DNA of 58,665 nucleotides from positions 1-58,665 of the forward strand of contig JAZNHT010000059.1 in the NCBI GenBank assembly GCA_045577175.1. The letters are read 5' to 3'. This DNA comes from SIG701 sp045577175. GTDB lineage: Bacteria; Bacillota; Clostridia; Oscillospirales; CAG-272. The position numbers and the translations under genes are program-made. Below the pieces are notes generated by a model. It was not told where the DNA came from and did no database searches. It saw nothing but the letters and a program-made list of their open reading frames with translations. Below, in pieces: positions 16,818 to 25,660 of this stretch; within the stretch, counting starts at the first letter, position 1; every line of letters starts with the position of its first letter.

Positions 16818-17500
16818 TTCAGTACAGCAACGTAGCGTTTGGTGATCTCCATCGGACGGGTGATCGCCGAGCCGACTACACAGGCGTGTACGCCCTGATC
16901 CATCGCCAGACGGAGTTGCTCAGGCGAGAAAATACCGCCCTCTGCGATGATCGGCGCTTTGAGCGTTTCAACCAGCTTGCGCATGAAATCAAAATTCGGC
17001 GGCGGTGTGTGCTTGGTGTCCTCCGTGTAGCCGTTTGCGGTCGTTCCGATCAGATCAAAGCCGATCTCCTGTGCCGTTACGGCATCCTCGTATGTTGCGC
17101 AGTCTGCCATAAATACCTGATTCGGGTACTTAGTACGGATTTCAGAAAAGGATTCGCGGAGCGTTTTTCCGTCAGGGCGTGCTCTTGCCGTTGCATCCAT
17201 TGCGATGATGGCAACCCCTTCTTTGACCAGCGCATCCACTTCCTTCATGGTAGGCGTGATCATAACGTCACTGCCTTCATACGTTTGTTTGATGATGCCG
17301 ATGATCGGCAAATCCACGTTTTTTTTGATCTCCTGAATATCTGCAACAGAATTGGCACGGATGCCCGCTGCACCGCCGAGATAAGCGGCATACGCCATGC
17401 GCCCCATAATGAAGCTGCTGTGCAGAGGCTCATGCTCAAGTGCCTGACAGGATACAATCAACTTTCCTTTGATTTTTGTAAGAATCTCCTGTTTTGTCAT
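16814..17500 (-). CDS. nanE: N-acylmannosamine-6-phosphate 2-epimerase
   Basis: Protein of 228 aa, a TIM barrel of the NanE family that converts ManNAc-6-P to GlcNAc-6-P in sialic-acid catabolism. Family blocks seen: LIVSCQALEHEPLH, GAAGIRANSVADI, IIGIIKQTYEGSDV, IAMDATARARPDG and IIAEGGIFSPEQL. It starts 16 bases after the ROK kinase gene with GGAGGATA upstream and overlaps nagA by 4 bases. Confidence 0.9.
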   Translation of the reverse strand: MTKQEILTKIKGKLIVSCQALEHEPLHSSFIMGRMAYAAYLGGAAGIRANSVADIQEIKKNVDLPIIGIIKQTYEGSDVMITPTMKEVDALVKEGVAIIAMDATARARPDGKTLRESFSEIRTKYPNQVFMADCATYEDAVTAQEIGFDLIGTTANGYTEDTKHTPPPNFDFMRKLVETLKAPIIAEGGIFSPEQLRLAMDQGVHACVVGSAITRPMEITKRYVAVLK

Positions 17501-17516
17501 TGGTATATCCTCCGTT

Positions 17517-18422
17517 TTACGAATTGGTTTGTGTCATCATGCGTGCGTAGACAGCCGCGCCGTACATGCCCGCGCGGTTGCCGAGCTGTGCTTTCAGAAT
17601 CTGAACGTTTCCGAACGTGCGGATTACGCGCTTGAAAAAGCGTTCGCGTACCCTATGAAGCACGTCCTCCCGTTCCATCACGCCGCCGCCGAGAATGAAG
17701 CACGACGGATTGAAGATATATGTCAGGGTGCAGAGACCTTCCACGATTTCGCGCTCCCAGGCGTGAATCACGCGTCTAAGAGCTGCATCTGCTTCCGCCG
17801 CCTCAAAGAGCTGATGTGCGTTTTCCAGTGTGGGGCAGATCTTTTTTGCCGCCGTCAAGAGTGCTTTGGTGGATGCGTACCGTTCGTAACAGCCACGGTA
17901 TCCGCATCCGCAGAGTTTGCCGCCGGCGTGGGTTACAATGTGTCCAAATTCTCCCGCGATGCCCCATGCACCGGTCAAAAGCTGTCCGTTTTGTACGATG
18001 CCGCCGCCGACGCCTGTACCGTAGGTGAGACAGAGGAAATCCGGAAATCCACGTCCTGCGCCGAAATATGCTTCACCGAGCGCGGCGGCGTTTGCATCAT
18101 TTATAAGATACACAGGGCGTCCGACCGCCTCGCGCAGAAGGGCTCCGACGGGGAAGCCCTGCGAGTCCGTGTGCTCCTTGCGGTTGTAATCGAAGAGCAG
18201 CGACTGCGTTTTTTTTTCGATCTGTCCCGTCATGGATACGCTCAGAATATCGTAATCTGTGTACGTTTTGGCGACGGCAATGGCGCTTTGCAGAAGCGAT
18301 GCCTGCGCCGCTTCTTTTGAGGGGAGAGTCGGTGTTGTCCGTTCCGTCGTCAGACGGTTGCCATCGTCGATTACCGCGGATTTGATATTTGTTCCGCCAA
18401 CGTCCAGCGTAAGGATTCTCAT
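17517..18422 (-). CDS. ROK-family sugar kinase, probable ManNAc/GlcNAc kinase
   Basis: Protein of 301 aa. ILTLDVGGTNIKSAV is the phosphate-binding opening; VYLINDANAAALGEAYFGAG contains the catalytic Asp block; CGCGYRGCYERYAS is the ROK zinc site. Operon position before nanE and nagA fits N-acetylmannosamine kinase (NanK), but glucokinase activity cannot be excluded, so no symbol is given. AAAAGGAGCG precedes the ATG, and a TATAAT -10 element lies ~30 bases upstream on the minus strand. No neuraminate lyase gene is in the window. Confidence 0.8.
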   Translation of the reverse strand: MRILTLDVGGTNIKSAVIDDGNRLTTERTTPTLPSKEAAQASLLQSAIAVAKTYTDYDILSVSMTGQIEKKTQSLLFDYNRKEHTDSQGFPVGALLREAVGRPVYLINDANAAALGEAYFGAGRGFPDFLCLTYGTGVGGGIVQNGQLLTGAWGIAGEFGHIVTHAGGKLCGCGYRGCYERYASTKALLTAAKKICPTLENAHQLFEAAEADAALRRVIHAWEREIVEGLCTLTYIFNPSCFILGGGVMEREDVLHRVRERFFKRVIRTFGNVQILKAQLGNRAGMYGAAVYARMMTQTNS

Positions 18423-18527
18423 GCGCGCGCTCCTTTTGTGATTTTTTTAATTATACCACACGGTTCTTTCGTTTTCCGCCATAATATTGCTGATTTTTTG
18501 TGCGTGATTGCTGTGTTTGGCAAAAAA

Positions 18528-18556
18528 AGAGAGCCGCCCGAAAAGGGAGGCTCTCT
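18528..18556 (-). terminator. terminator of the psiE-putP operon
   Basis: A stem of 12 positions with one mismatch (18528-18539 with 18545-18556) is followed on the minus strand by a run of T residues, right after the symporter stop codon. Confidence 0.75.
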
Positions 18557-18570
18557 TATATAGCGGATGA

Positions 18571-20103
18571 TTAATCGTCCAGGGATTTGTCCGTAGCGCT
18601 TTCGAAAATGGCGTTTACCTCAGCGGACGGTGCTTTCGTGCAGAGGGAGACGACGACGGTCGCGATCATGCCTGCAACAAAGCCCGGGAGAATTTCATAA
18701 ACGCCGGTAGCGGCTACGATCGGCTCCATGATCGTGTTCGTAAAGCACAGAAGCCATGCAATATCCACAACGGCACCGATGATGATACCGGCGCAGGCAC
18801 CTGCGTAATTCATGCGGCGCCAGAAGAGGGAGAGCAGAACGACAGGACCGAATGCGGCGCCGAAGAGACCCCATGCATTTTCGACCATGCTCATGATACT
18901 GCTTGCCCAGCTCGTACCGCTGGCGGCGATAAAGAAGGCGACTACGCTGACGACGGCAACCACGATACGTCCGATCCAGAGGATTTCTTTGTCAGACGCT
19001 TTGTTTTTGCGGATAAGCGGCTTGTACAGATCGCTCGTGAAGGAAGAGGAAGCGACCAGAAGCTGCGAATCGGCGGTGGACATAGCCGCAGCTACGATAG
19101 CGGCAAGAAGGAGACCGGCGATGACGGGCGGGAAAATATCCTGTGCCAGGGTGATGAAGATTTTTTCCTGCGAGCCGGTAACGAGGAGCTTTTCTGCAAG
19201 AGCACTGCCGTCGGTAAGCAGGAATGTTCTGCCGAATACGGCGATGAATATAGCGGCACCCAGCGTGAGGATAACCCAGACAATCGCAACTGTGGCAGCC
19301 TTTTTGACCTGCGACGGCTTGCCGATACCCATGAAACGAACGATGATATGGGGCATACCGAAGTAGCCGAGACCCCAGGAAAGACCGGTTACAATATCCT
19401 GCCACTTCGCTGTGAACGGATTCGCTTCAAAGGCGGAGACGCCATCGGCAAATGCGCTTGAGAAGGAAGCGTCGAAGTTGCCCAGCGACATTACGATCGG
19501 CACAGCGAGCAGTGCGACCAGCATCATAAGTCCCTGGAAAAAGTCGGTCCAGCAGACGGCTTTATAGCCGCCGAGGAAGGTGTAGATGAGAATCAGGAGA
19601 GCAAAAATACCCATGGCGAGCATCTCTTTGTCCGCAAACCACGGAATGACAGCCACCATGACGCTCTTGCCTGCGACGAAGCCGGAGGCTACGTACACGG
19701 TAAAACTTACCAGAAAGATGACGGAGCAGACGATTTTCAGAATCGAGCTTTGGGACGCGAAACGGTTTGTCAGATACTGCGGCAGTGTGATGGAATCTCC
19801 GGATGCGCGGGAGAAACGGCGAAGCCGTGTAGCCACGATAATTCAGTTTGCGGCGGTACCGAGTGCCAGACCGATACCGATCCAGACCTTGCCCATACCG
19901 AATGCGAGGATACTGCCGGGGAAGCCCATCAAAAGCCAGCCGGACATATCCGATGCCTGTGCGCTCATGGCGGTGACCCACGGTCCCATAGAACGGCCGC
20001 CGAGGAAGTAGTCCTTCTCACCGCCGTCCTTGGAGCGGAAGAAGAAGTACAGTCCGACACCGAGTATCAGGACAAAGTAGAGGATAAAAGCGAGTAATTG
20101 CAT
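18571..20103 (-). pseudogene. putP: sodium/proline symporter gene with an in-frame UGA stop
   Basis: The two halves together make 510 aa, the normal size of PutP, a Na+-coupled proline symporter of the SSS family with about 13 membrane helices. Codons 1-86 hold LGGRSMGPWVTAMSAQASDMSGWLLMG, matching PutP helix 1-2. Codon 87 is TGA (19845-19843) within TAAN-stop-IIVATRLR; E. coli PutP has Trp at this place (NWKLVAGRLR). The reading frame then continues unbroken to 18571. A restart at the GTG at 19836 is possible but has no ribosome site. Many genes nearby end in TGA, so UGA is not a sense codon here. It is either a fresh nonsense mutation or a base error. It is the last gene of the sulfatase operon. 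Confidence 0.8.
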
Positions 20104-20158
20104 GGTGAGGTTCTCCTTTATATTTTATGGAAAATTTTACACAGTTGATGGAGGACGG

Positions 20159-21745
20159 TTACTTTTTGGGTTCGAAATACACCCCGTAATGCGCCTTGAT
20201 TTTCCGTTCCTTGCAGAAGTCGTTGTAGGTATCGGAGAGTCCGGCACGCCTGAGCCGTTCGATTCCCCCCATATTGGCGATCGGGTACGCTATATCGAAC
20301 GTATCGAGGTAGGACGGGTGCTTTTTTACAAGCCCCTCCTGTACGTCCGGCGTGAGATCGTGCGCCTCGATGCGCACGCCTTTTGATAGAATCATGAAAT
20401 CCACGGTGTGCATGAGGAATTTTCGCTCAAGCTCTGCGTATTCGGGACGTCCGCCGAGATTCACGCGTTCCTCGGGATCATTCAATCGGTCAAACAGGCA
20501 CGTCCGTCCCGTGAATGGGTAGTATGTGAACGTGTACCGCTTGTCCACGAGCGTCTTACAGCTGTCGCAAAATTCGCTCATGTTGACCTCACGTTCGGGG
20601 ACGGAGCCCTCCGCTAAAGCGATCATGGAGCGCGACACGCCGAACGCTTTCGGATCCCCTGCAATATCCAGCACAGTTGCACCGACGTCCAGATTGCCGC
20701 AGAGCGCATCCGATCGGGTGCCTGCTTTCAGCCGTGGGCTGTTGGCGATAATCATCGGGATAAAGAGCTGTGAATGATACGGCCACGGTCCTTTGGTCTT
20801 GACCGCATAGTCGTTGTCCACACTGCCGTGATCGGCGGTGAAAATAATTGTCGTATTTTCATAGATGCCGTTATCCTTGAGGGATTTCACAATCCGCCCG
20901 ACAAGCGTGTCTATTTCCACAATCAGCTCCGCGTAGAGCAGGCGCTCTTTGTTCCAGACATCCATGACGGAGCTCGGATCGGCAAGCACCTCCGGCGGAT
21001 TCAAAAGCGTGCGCCGATACAGCTCCACGGAGGGAATATCCTCGTTCGGACGCTGTTGCACCAGAATCGGCGGGAGCTTTTCGGGATCGACCGTTCCGGC
21101 AACCTCGGTCGGCGGAATCAGCGGATGATGCGGCGAGAGAAATCCGCAGTAGAGGAAAAACGGGGCGTTCTCCGTCTGCGGTGCGGTGCCGTCGGGGGCT
21201 TTGCCCGTCTTGGTATAACTTTCTATGAAATCCGTCGCGCAGTCCGCACTCCAGCGATCGTAAAACTCCGCCTCGCCGTATTTGAAACGACCGTGTTCAT
21301 CCTTCATAAACGGTCCGGTTGCATCGGGATGCTTTTCCTTCAGCTCTTTTGTGAACTGACAGCCGGGTGCACCGTCCAGGCTGAGCTTCGTGTACTGATA
21401 CCCGAACGTGTTGCCGAGGGGCGCATGGTCAAAATTTCCGACAGCCGCCGTCATGTATCCGACGCTGTTCAGCCGCTCGGGGAGAAAGACTGCGGAGTCT
21501 TTGGCAGGGATGTTGTTCGTCCATGCGTCGTGTCCCGATACAAATTCGCCCGTGAGAAAGGACATGCGCGCAGGTGCGCACACGGTCGATGCGGTGATGG
21601 CGTTTTCGAACACCACGCCGTCCGCCGCCAACGCATCGATGTTCGGCGTGGGGATAAAGTCCGCGCCGTAGGCGGTAAGAAAATCGGGGCGCAGCTGATC
21701 GCAAATAATCATCACTACGTTTTGCTTTTGAGAGAGAGAAGGCAT
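20159..21745 (-). CDS. cytosolic-type sulfatase (formylglycine, Cys type)
   Basis: Protein of 528 aa of the alkaline-phosphatase-like sulfatase family. STVCAPARMSFLTG holds the CxPxR motif, with Cys56 the residue converted to formylglycine; IICDQLRPD and FTADHGSVDN supply metal ligands. No signal peptide precedes MPSLSQKQNVVMI, so it should act inside the cell on imported sulfated sugars. The start at 21745 has AAGGAGCA upstream. The maturase gene ends 11 bases before it. Substrate (GlcNAc-6-sulfate, for example) is not readable. Confidence 0.85.
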   Translation of the reverse strand: MPSLSQKQNVVMIICDQLRPDFLTAYGADFIPTPNIDALAADGVVFENAITASTVCAPARMSFLTGEFVSGHDAWTNNIPAKDSAVFLPERLNSVGYMTAAVGNFDHAPLGNTFGYQYTKLSLDGAPGCQFTKELKEKHPDATGPFMKDEHGRFKYGEAEFYDRWSADCATDFIESYTKTGKAPDGTAPQTENAPFFLYCGFLSPHHPLIPPTEVAGTVDPEKLPPILVQQRPNEDIPSVELYRRTLLNPPEVLADPSSVMDVWNKERLLYAELIVEIDTLVGRIVKSLKDNGIYENTTIIFTADHGSVDNDYAVKTKGPWPYHSQLFIPMIIANSPRLKAGTRSDALCGNLDVGATVLDIAGDPKAFGVSRSMIALAEGSVPEREVNMSEFCDSCKTLVDKRYTFTYYPFTGRTCLFDRLNDPEERVNLGGRPEYAELERKFLMHTVDFMILSKGVRIEAHDLTPDVQEGLVKKHPSYLDTFDIAYPIANMGGIERLRRAGLSDTYNDFCKERKIKAHYGVYFEPKK

Positions 21746-21756
21746 GATGTTGCTCC

Positions 21757-22884
21757 TTATCGGTTCATCGATTGCGTACGGTACGCACGCAGAGAGGTAT
21801 CGGCAAGGTGTGCAAGTATCGCTCCGCGCGAATCGAGAAAATCGCGGTAACCGCAATAGCTGTCCGCACCCGAGCAGCAGATTTCACACTGCATACGTTT
21901 GCAGTTTCCGCCGCAGAAACGGTAGTACGGGCATCCGTCGCAAAGCGCGGGAGTCTCATGCGGACGCTTTATAAAGGATGTGAGAGCGTCGGAGGCAAGA
22001 AGTGCCGACACCGTCTGTTCGGTGATATTCCCGAGCTTGTACTTGTCCAGACAGTAGAAATCGCAGGGATATGCACTCCCGTCCGCTTCGATTACAAGCT
22101 GTGGCTGACACGCGCCGTCCATGCCGCACTGCGTGGGACGACCTAAAATGATCTGATTCACAATATCGTCAAAGAATTTGACGCTTCGCCGGTTTCCTTT
22201 TTGGAAATCTTCGTACCAGCAGGTAAAAAGCTGCTTGTAGAAGGACGCGAAACGCCGCGGCGTCAGCGCGTGATTCGACGGCGTGCCGTCCGGCTTACCG
22301 AGGCACGGCGTGAATTGCATGTAGTCGATGCCGAGCCGCACAAGCTGATTCCAGATTTGCTTCGGATGGCGTGCGGCGGTGTTTGTGAGCGTGCAAAGCA
22401 CGTTACAGTCAATGCCGTGCTTCTTCAAAAGGGCGAGGGATTCCGTCACGCGTTTGTACGTGCCGTCTCCGGCAGAATCCACGCGTACCGAATCGTGTAT
22501 TTCGGGCAGAAGATCGAGCGAGAGTCCCACGAGGAAGCGGTGCTCCTTCAGAAATGCGCGCCACTCGTCATCGAGGAGGAGTCCGTTTGTCTGCAAGGCG
22601 TAGGATACGTCTGCTTGGAGAATCGAGGATGCCTTTTCCACAAAATCGCGGAAAAAGGAAAGTCCGGCGAGCGTCGGCTCACCGCCCTGAAAGGCAATTC
22701 CGATGCGGTCACCGCGAGAAAATTCTGCGGCGAGACGTTTCAGCAACGCCTCCACTGTCTCGGCGGACATTATCCCGTACGACGGAATATTCCGCGCGGC
22801 GGATACGTCCGCGTAGAAGCAGTATTTGCACCGCATATTGCACAGCGATGACGCGGGCTTCAGCATGATGTTGACAGTTTTCAT
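21757..22884 (-). CDS. anaerobic sulfatase-maturating enzyme (radical SAM, SPASM)
   Basis: Protein of 375 aa that oxidises the sulfatase Cys to formylglycine without oxygen. The radical SAM cluster motif CNMRCKYC (Cys15, Cys19, Cys22) comes first, FQGGEPTLAG follows, and the C-terminal SPASM region is Cys-rich (CGMDGAC, PCDFYCLDKY, CDGCPYYRFCGGNCKR). Its size fits anSME. It lies directly before the Cys-type sulfatase, which is its probable client. The ribosome site is modest (GGGAA). Confidence 0.9.
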   Translation of the reverse strand: MKTVNIMLKPASSLCNMRCKYCFYADVSAARNIPSYGIMSAETVEALLKRLAAEFSRGDRIGIAFQGGEPTLAGLSFFRDFVEKASSILQADVSYALQTNGLLLDDEWRAFLKEHRFLVGLSLDLLPEIHDSVRVDSAGDGTYKRVTESLALLKKHGIDCNVLCTLTNTAARHPKQIWNQLVRLGIDYMQFTPCLGKPDGTPSNHALTPRRFASFYKQLFTCWYEDFQKGNRRSVKFFDDIVNQIILGRPTQCGMDGACQPQLVIEADGSAYPCDFYCLDKYKLGNITEQTVSALLASDALTSFIKRPHETPALCDGCPYYRFCGGNCKRMQCEICCSGADSYCGYRDFLDSRGAILAHLADTSLRAYRTQSMNR

Positions 22885-22932
22885 AAAATTCCCGATGAAA
22901 AAAGTCTCGAGGAGCGAGGAGGCAGAGACGAT

Positions 22933-24096
22933 TTATCTCTTTTGGAAATACTTGATGATCGTGTCGAGATTGGCAAGCTCCAGCACCTTTTCCTCCTCGG
23001 GGGAAAAGACGCATGCGCCGTTTTCAATATCGCCCACCAGCTTCTTTGCCGATACGACGATTTTCTCCGCATGAAGCGGACGGGCGTCTCCCAAAAGATT
23101 GCGCTGGTTTTTAAAGTAGATCTTCTCCAGCACCCGGTCGGGGAGGTCGATGGGCACCATCGTTCCCAAATCCGGATGCTCAACCGTGTGCTCTTCGGGG
23201 TATTCGAGCATACGGCGCACGACATTGGCAAGATCGCCTGAGTGCTCGTAGGTGCCGTCAGTGTCGAAAACCGAAATATAATTGTATGTATCGGAGCCGA
23301 AGAAGATGCGGTTCGCATAGCGTTCAAAGAAGGGAAGCCACTCCTCGCGCCGCTCTCTGAAGCGCACGAACATGGAGCTGTGCGGCGTCAAATCGAGCGA
23401 GGCGTTTTCAAACCGCTTGAAAAAGTCCGTGGCACGCGCGAGATCGTCGTCCATGAAGCCGAAATGCGCCAGGCACAGCTTCAGCTTCGGGAATTTCGTA
23501 AGGATTTCGTACACCTCATCGTACAGTGCCTCGCGGGACGGAAACGTGCCGTCGCCGTAGTACCAGCCGCGGGAGATTTCATAAGGCGTGAGGTTCTCTT
23601 TGGGACCCCAGAAATACGCCGGATCGCCGAGATGCATTTTGACCGGCATCCCTTTTTCCTCAATGAAGGAATACATGGGATCAAAAATGGGATCGCACAA
23701 AGGCTTTCCGAGATTTTTGCGAAATTCCGGCTTGCCGTCGAGCAGCTTGTAGCCGTCCGCACCCATGTCGTAAAGCTCTTTGACCTGTCGGAGATAGCAG
23801 TCTGCGGTGTCGCGTTCATCGTAAAAATGGACGGTGCTTCCGTATACGTAGATGCTGTTTGCGCGCTCGGCGTTCAGCACGGATTTGCAGTAGAGGGCTT
23901 TCAGATTGTTGGTAGGATCAAAAACACGGTGTCCGCTTCGGGTCATCGCGCAGAGCGTCATGCTTTCGTACTCAAAGTACTTGAGAAAATTGCGGAAGAT
24001 GGAAACGGTCGTGTCCGCCTCCTTCGGATAGATGAGGTGGATGTGCGTGTTGGAGAGGGGAATGCTTCTGTATCCGTTTGCTTCGCGGTTTGTCAT
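22933..24096 (-). CDS. amidohydrolase-like TIM-barrel protein
   Basis: Protein of 387 aa. SNTHIHLIYP carries the HxH of the amidohydrolase superfamily; VKMHLGDP, LCLAHFGFMDDD and FFGSDTYNY carry further expected ligands (His, His, Asp). It is distantly like the protein at 13029. No signal peptide. GAGGAG precedes the ATG at 24096. It sits between psiE and the sulfatase maturase in one operon, so a role in breaking down the same sulfated compound is plausible. The reaction is unknown. Confidence 0.65.
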   Translation of the reverse strand: MTNREANGYRSIPLSNTHIHLIYPKEADTTVSIFRNFLKYFEYESMTLCAMTRSGHRVFDPTNNLKALYCKSVLNAERANSIYVYGSTVHFYDERDTADCYLRQVKELYDMGADGYKLLDGKPEFRKNLGKPLCDPIFDPMYSFIEEKGMPVKMHLGDPAYFWGPKENLTPYEISRGWYYGDGTFPSREALYDEVYEILTKFPKLKLCLAHFGFMDDDLARATDFFKRFENASLDLTPHSSMFVRFRERREEWLPFFERYANRIFFGSDTYNYISVFDTDGTYEHSGDLANVVRRMLEYPEEHTVEHPDLGTMVPIDLPDRVLEKIYFKNQRNLLGDARPLHAEKIVVSAKKLVGDIENGACVFSPEEEKVLELANLDTIIKYFQKR

Positions 24097-24116
24097 AGTG
24101 CGCTCCTCGCTTTCGG

Positions 24117-24524
24117 TTATGCTGCTTCGTCGGTGCCGTCCTCGGAAAGCTCTTTTTTGAAATCATTTTTGGAAATGAGGAATCTGCGGATGGCGAACAG
24201 ACCGCCTATGCACAAAACGCAGACAATGTTGCTTAAGTCGCTTTCGTGATTCACGATGACCTGACGGGCGATTGCCACGATCAGCACCTCGAGGGTGTTC
24301 GCGGGGGTGAGGTTGATGAGCATTCGCACAAACTCCAGCCCGACTACAATGGTCAGTATGTTCTGGAGATATGTATCGGCAGAGGAGAAATACCCCTCCA
24401 CCGTAATCATTTTGTAAATCTCAAAGCCTAACATGCCGACGAGAACGACCATCGTCAATATGGCAATGACGTATTCCAGAACGTGCACCGATATATAGAA
24501 GATTTTGTTGACTCTTTTATTCAT
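24117..24524 (-). CDS. PsiE-family membrane protein
   Basis: Protein of 135 aa with about four membrane helices (VLEYVIAILTMVVLVGMLGF; TYLQNILTIVVGLEFVRMLI; TLEVLIVAIARQVIV; LSNIVCVLCIGGLFAIRRFL). The block EVLIVAIARQVIVNH is typical of the phosphate-starvation-inducible PsiE family, whose function is not established. It is the first gene of the amidohydrolase/anSME/sulfatase/putP operon, 20 bases upstream of the amidohydrolase. Confidence 0.7.
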   Translation of the reverse strand: MNKRVNKIFYISVHVLEYVIAILTMVVLVGMLGFEIYKMITVEGYFSSADTYLQNILTIVVGLEFVRMLINLTPANTLEVLIVAIARQVIVNHESDLSNIVCVLCIGGLFAIRRFLISKNDFKKELSEDGTDEAA

Positions 24525-24588
24525 GTGTCGTCTCCGCAGTTGATTTGTGATGGATGAACGAGATTATTCAAGTCGCATAAACGATGTA

Positions 24589-25551
24589 TTACCAATAACA
24601 GCCGTTTTCTACCTTTTTTGCTGAAGCCGGCACTTCCGATTCCAGGGGACGTACCCAATGCTCGTTATATAAAGTTTTTCCGAGATTGTTGTCCCAGCGA
24701 GAACCTTTAATTCCAAACAGTAACTGTGTCGCGCCGCCTAAATGAATGGCGATTTTTCCTGCCTTTTTGAGCATTGCTGCAAGAGGCATTCCGTACGCAC
24801 CGCAACCAATGATAGCAATTTCAAAATCGTACTGCATTGCTTCTTCATACATATAGTAAAGTGCTTGCTCCCAGTTTTCAAAGCGTTCGTCTTTTTGTCC
24901 GGCAATAGTTTGTACTGCTTGCATGACCGTCAAATCAAACTCAGGAAGCATATCCGGGTTTTTGAACAGGAGAGTACGTTTTTTGTATTGCTGTTCGATG
25001 GTTTCTTTGAACGGATGGATGACTAATACTTTTTTTCCTTTCAGCGCAACGGACCAAGGGGTTTCGCTGTAATAGGGTTCCAAAGATGCGAGTTTGCACA
25101 ACTGTACATCTTGCTTGCAAACTTCAATGGCCAAATAATCCTGCATAAAAGTGGACCACCATCCAAGCAGATCTACCTCGGATGCTGCTTCTGCGGATAT
25201 TTCACTGAAACGCAGTGCCATTCTTTCGCCATAAGGGAAGACACCGGCGTTCAGGTACATGCGGTTTAACAGAGCTTCTGGAAAGTGTTTCGCTTTTTCC
25301 AAGTGTATACCGATGCCTATAGCGGTACAGTGAGCTTCGTTTGAGCCGAACCGTGAAATCATGGCAGGTTTTCCGTCTGTAATAATTCGGCGGATTGCAT
25401 CCTGTGTGCTCTCCAAATCCATCAAACGACGATTAACTTGTCGGGGAACAAAAGACGTATTCTTTTTGAAAAGTTTTATGCGTACTTTTTTTACGTATGA
25501 CCGCAAAATGGCGTTGCAATAATATTTTTTCCAAGCAGTTTTTTGACTCAT
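24589..25551 (-). CDS. GT-D-fold-like glycosyltransferase candidate
   Basis: Protein of 320 aa. ISRFGSNEA near residue 65 resembles the RFGDGE motif of the GT-D (DUF1792) glucosyltransferases found in surface-glycan loci. The C-terminal part has KVLVIHPF, IAIIGCGAYGMPLAAMLK and HLGGATQLLFGIKGSRW, the last common in capsule-cluster proteins. GC content is visibly lower than its neighbours (32-52% in sampled lines against ~60% in guaA), which suggests transfer from elsewhere. It stands alone between operons; CGGAGG precedes the ATG. The glycosyltransferase call is tentative. Confidence 0.5.
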   Translation of the reverse strand: MSQKTAWKKYYCNAILRSYVKKVRIKLFKKNTSFVPRQVNRRLMDLESTQDAIRRIITDGKPAMISRFGSNEAHCTAIGIGIHLEKAKHFPEALLNRMYLNAGVFPYGERMALRFSEISAEAASEVDLLGWWSTFMQDYLAIEVCKQDVQLCKLASLEPYYSETPWSVALKGKKVLVIHPFKETIEQQYKKRTLLFKNPDMLPEFDLTVMQAVQTIAGQKDERFENWEQALYYMYEEAMQYDFEIAIIGCGAYGMPLAAMLKKAGKIAIHLGGATQLLFGIKGSRWDNNLGKTLYNEHWVRPLESEVPASAKKVENGCYW

Positions 25552-25660
25552 AAAGCTTAGCCTCCGTAGAATAATTTATATTTTCAGGCAACATTTGCGT
25601 TTTGAGCCATGTGGCCTTTTTAGCAAAGAGGGTAAAGTAAATTTATCGGGGAGCTGTCCT

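Noticed and set aside
18571..20103. UGA read as Trp through a changed genetic code
   Set aside because: Many genes in the window end in TGA followed at once by the next gene's ribosome site or start, so UGA is a stop here.
19836..20103. Selenocysteine insertion in the symporter
   Set aside because: PutP has Trp here and no redox role, and I saw no convincing hairpin right after the UGA.
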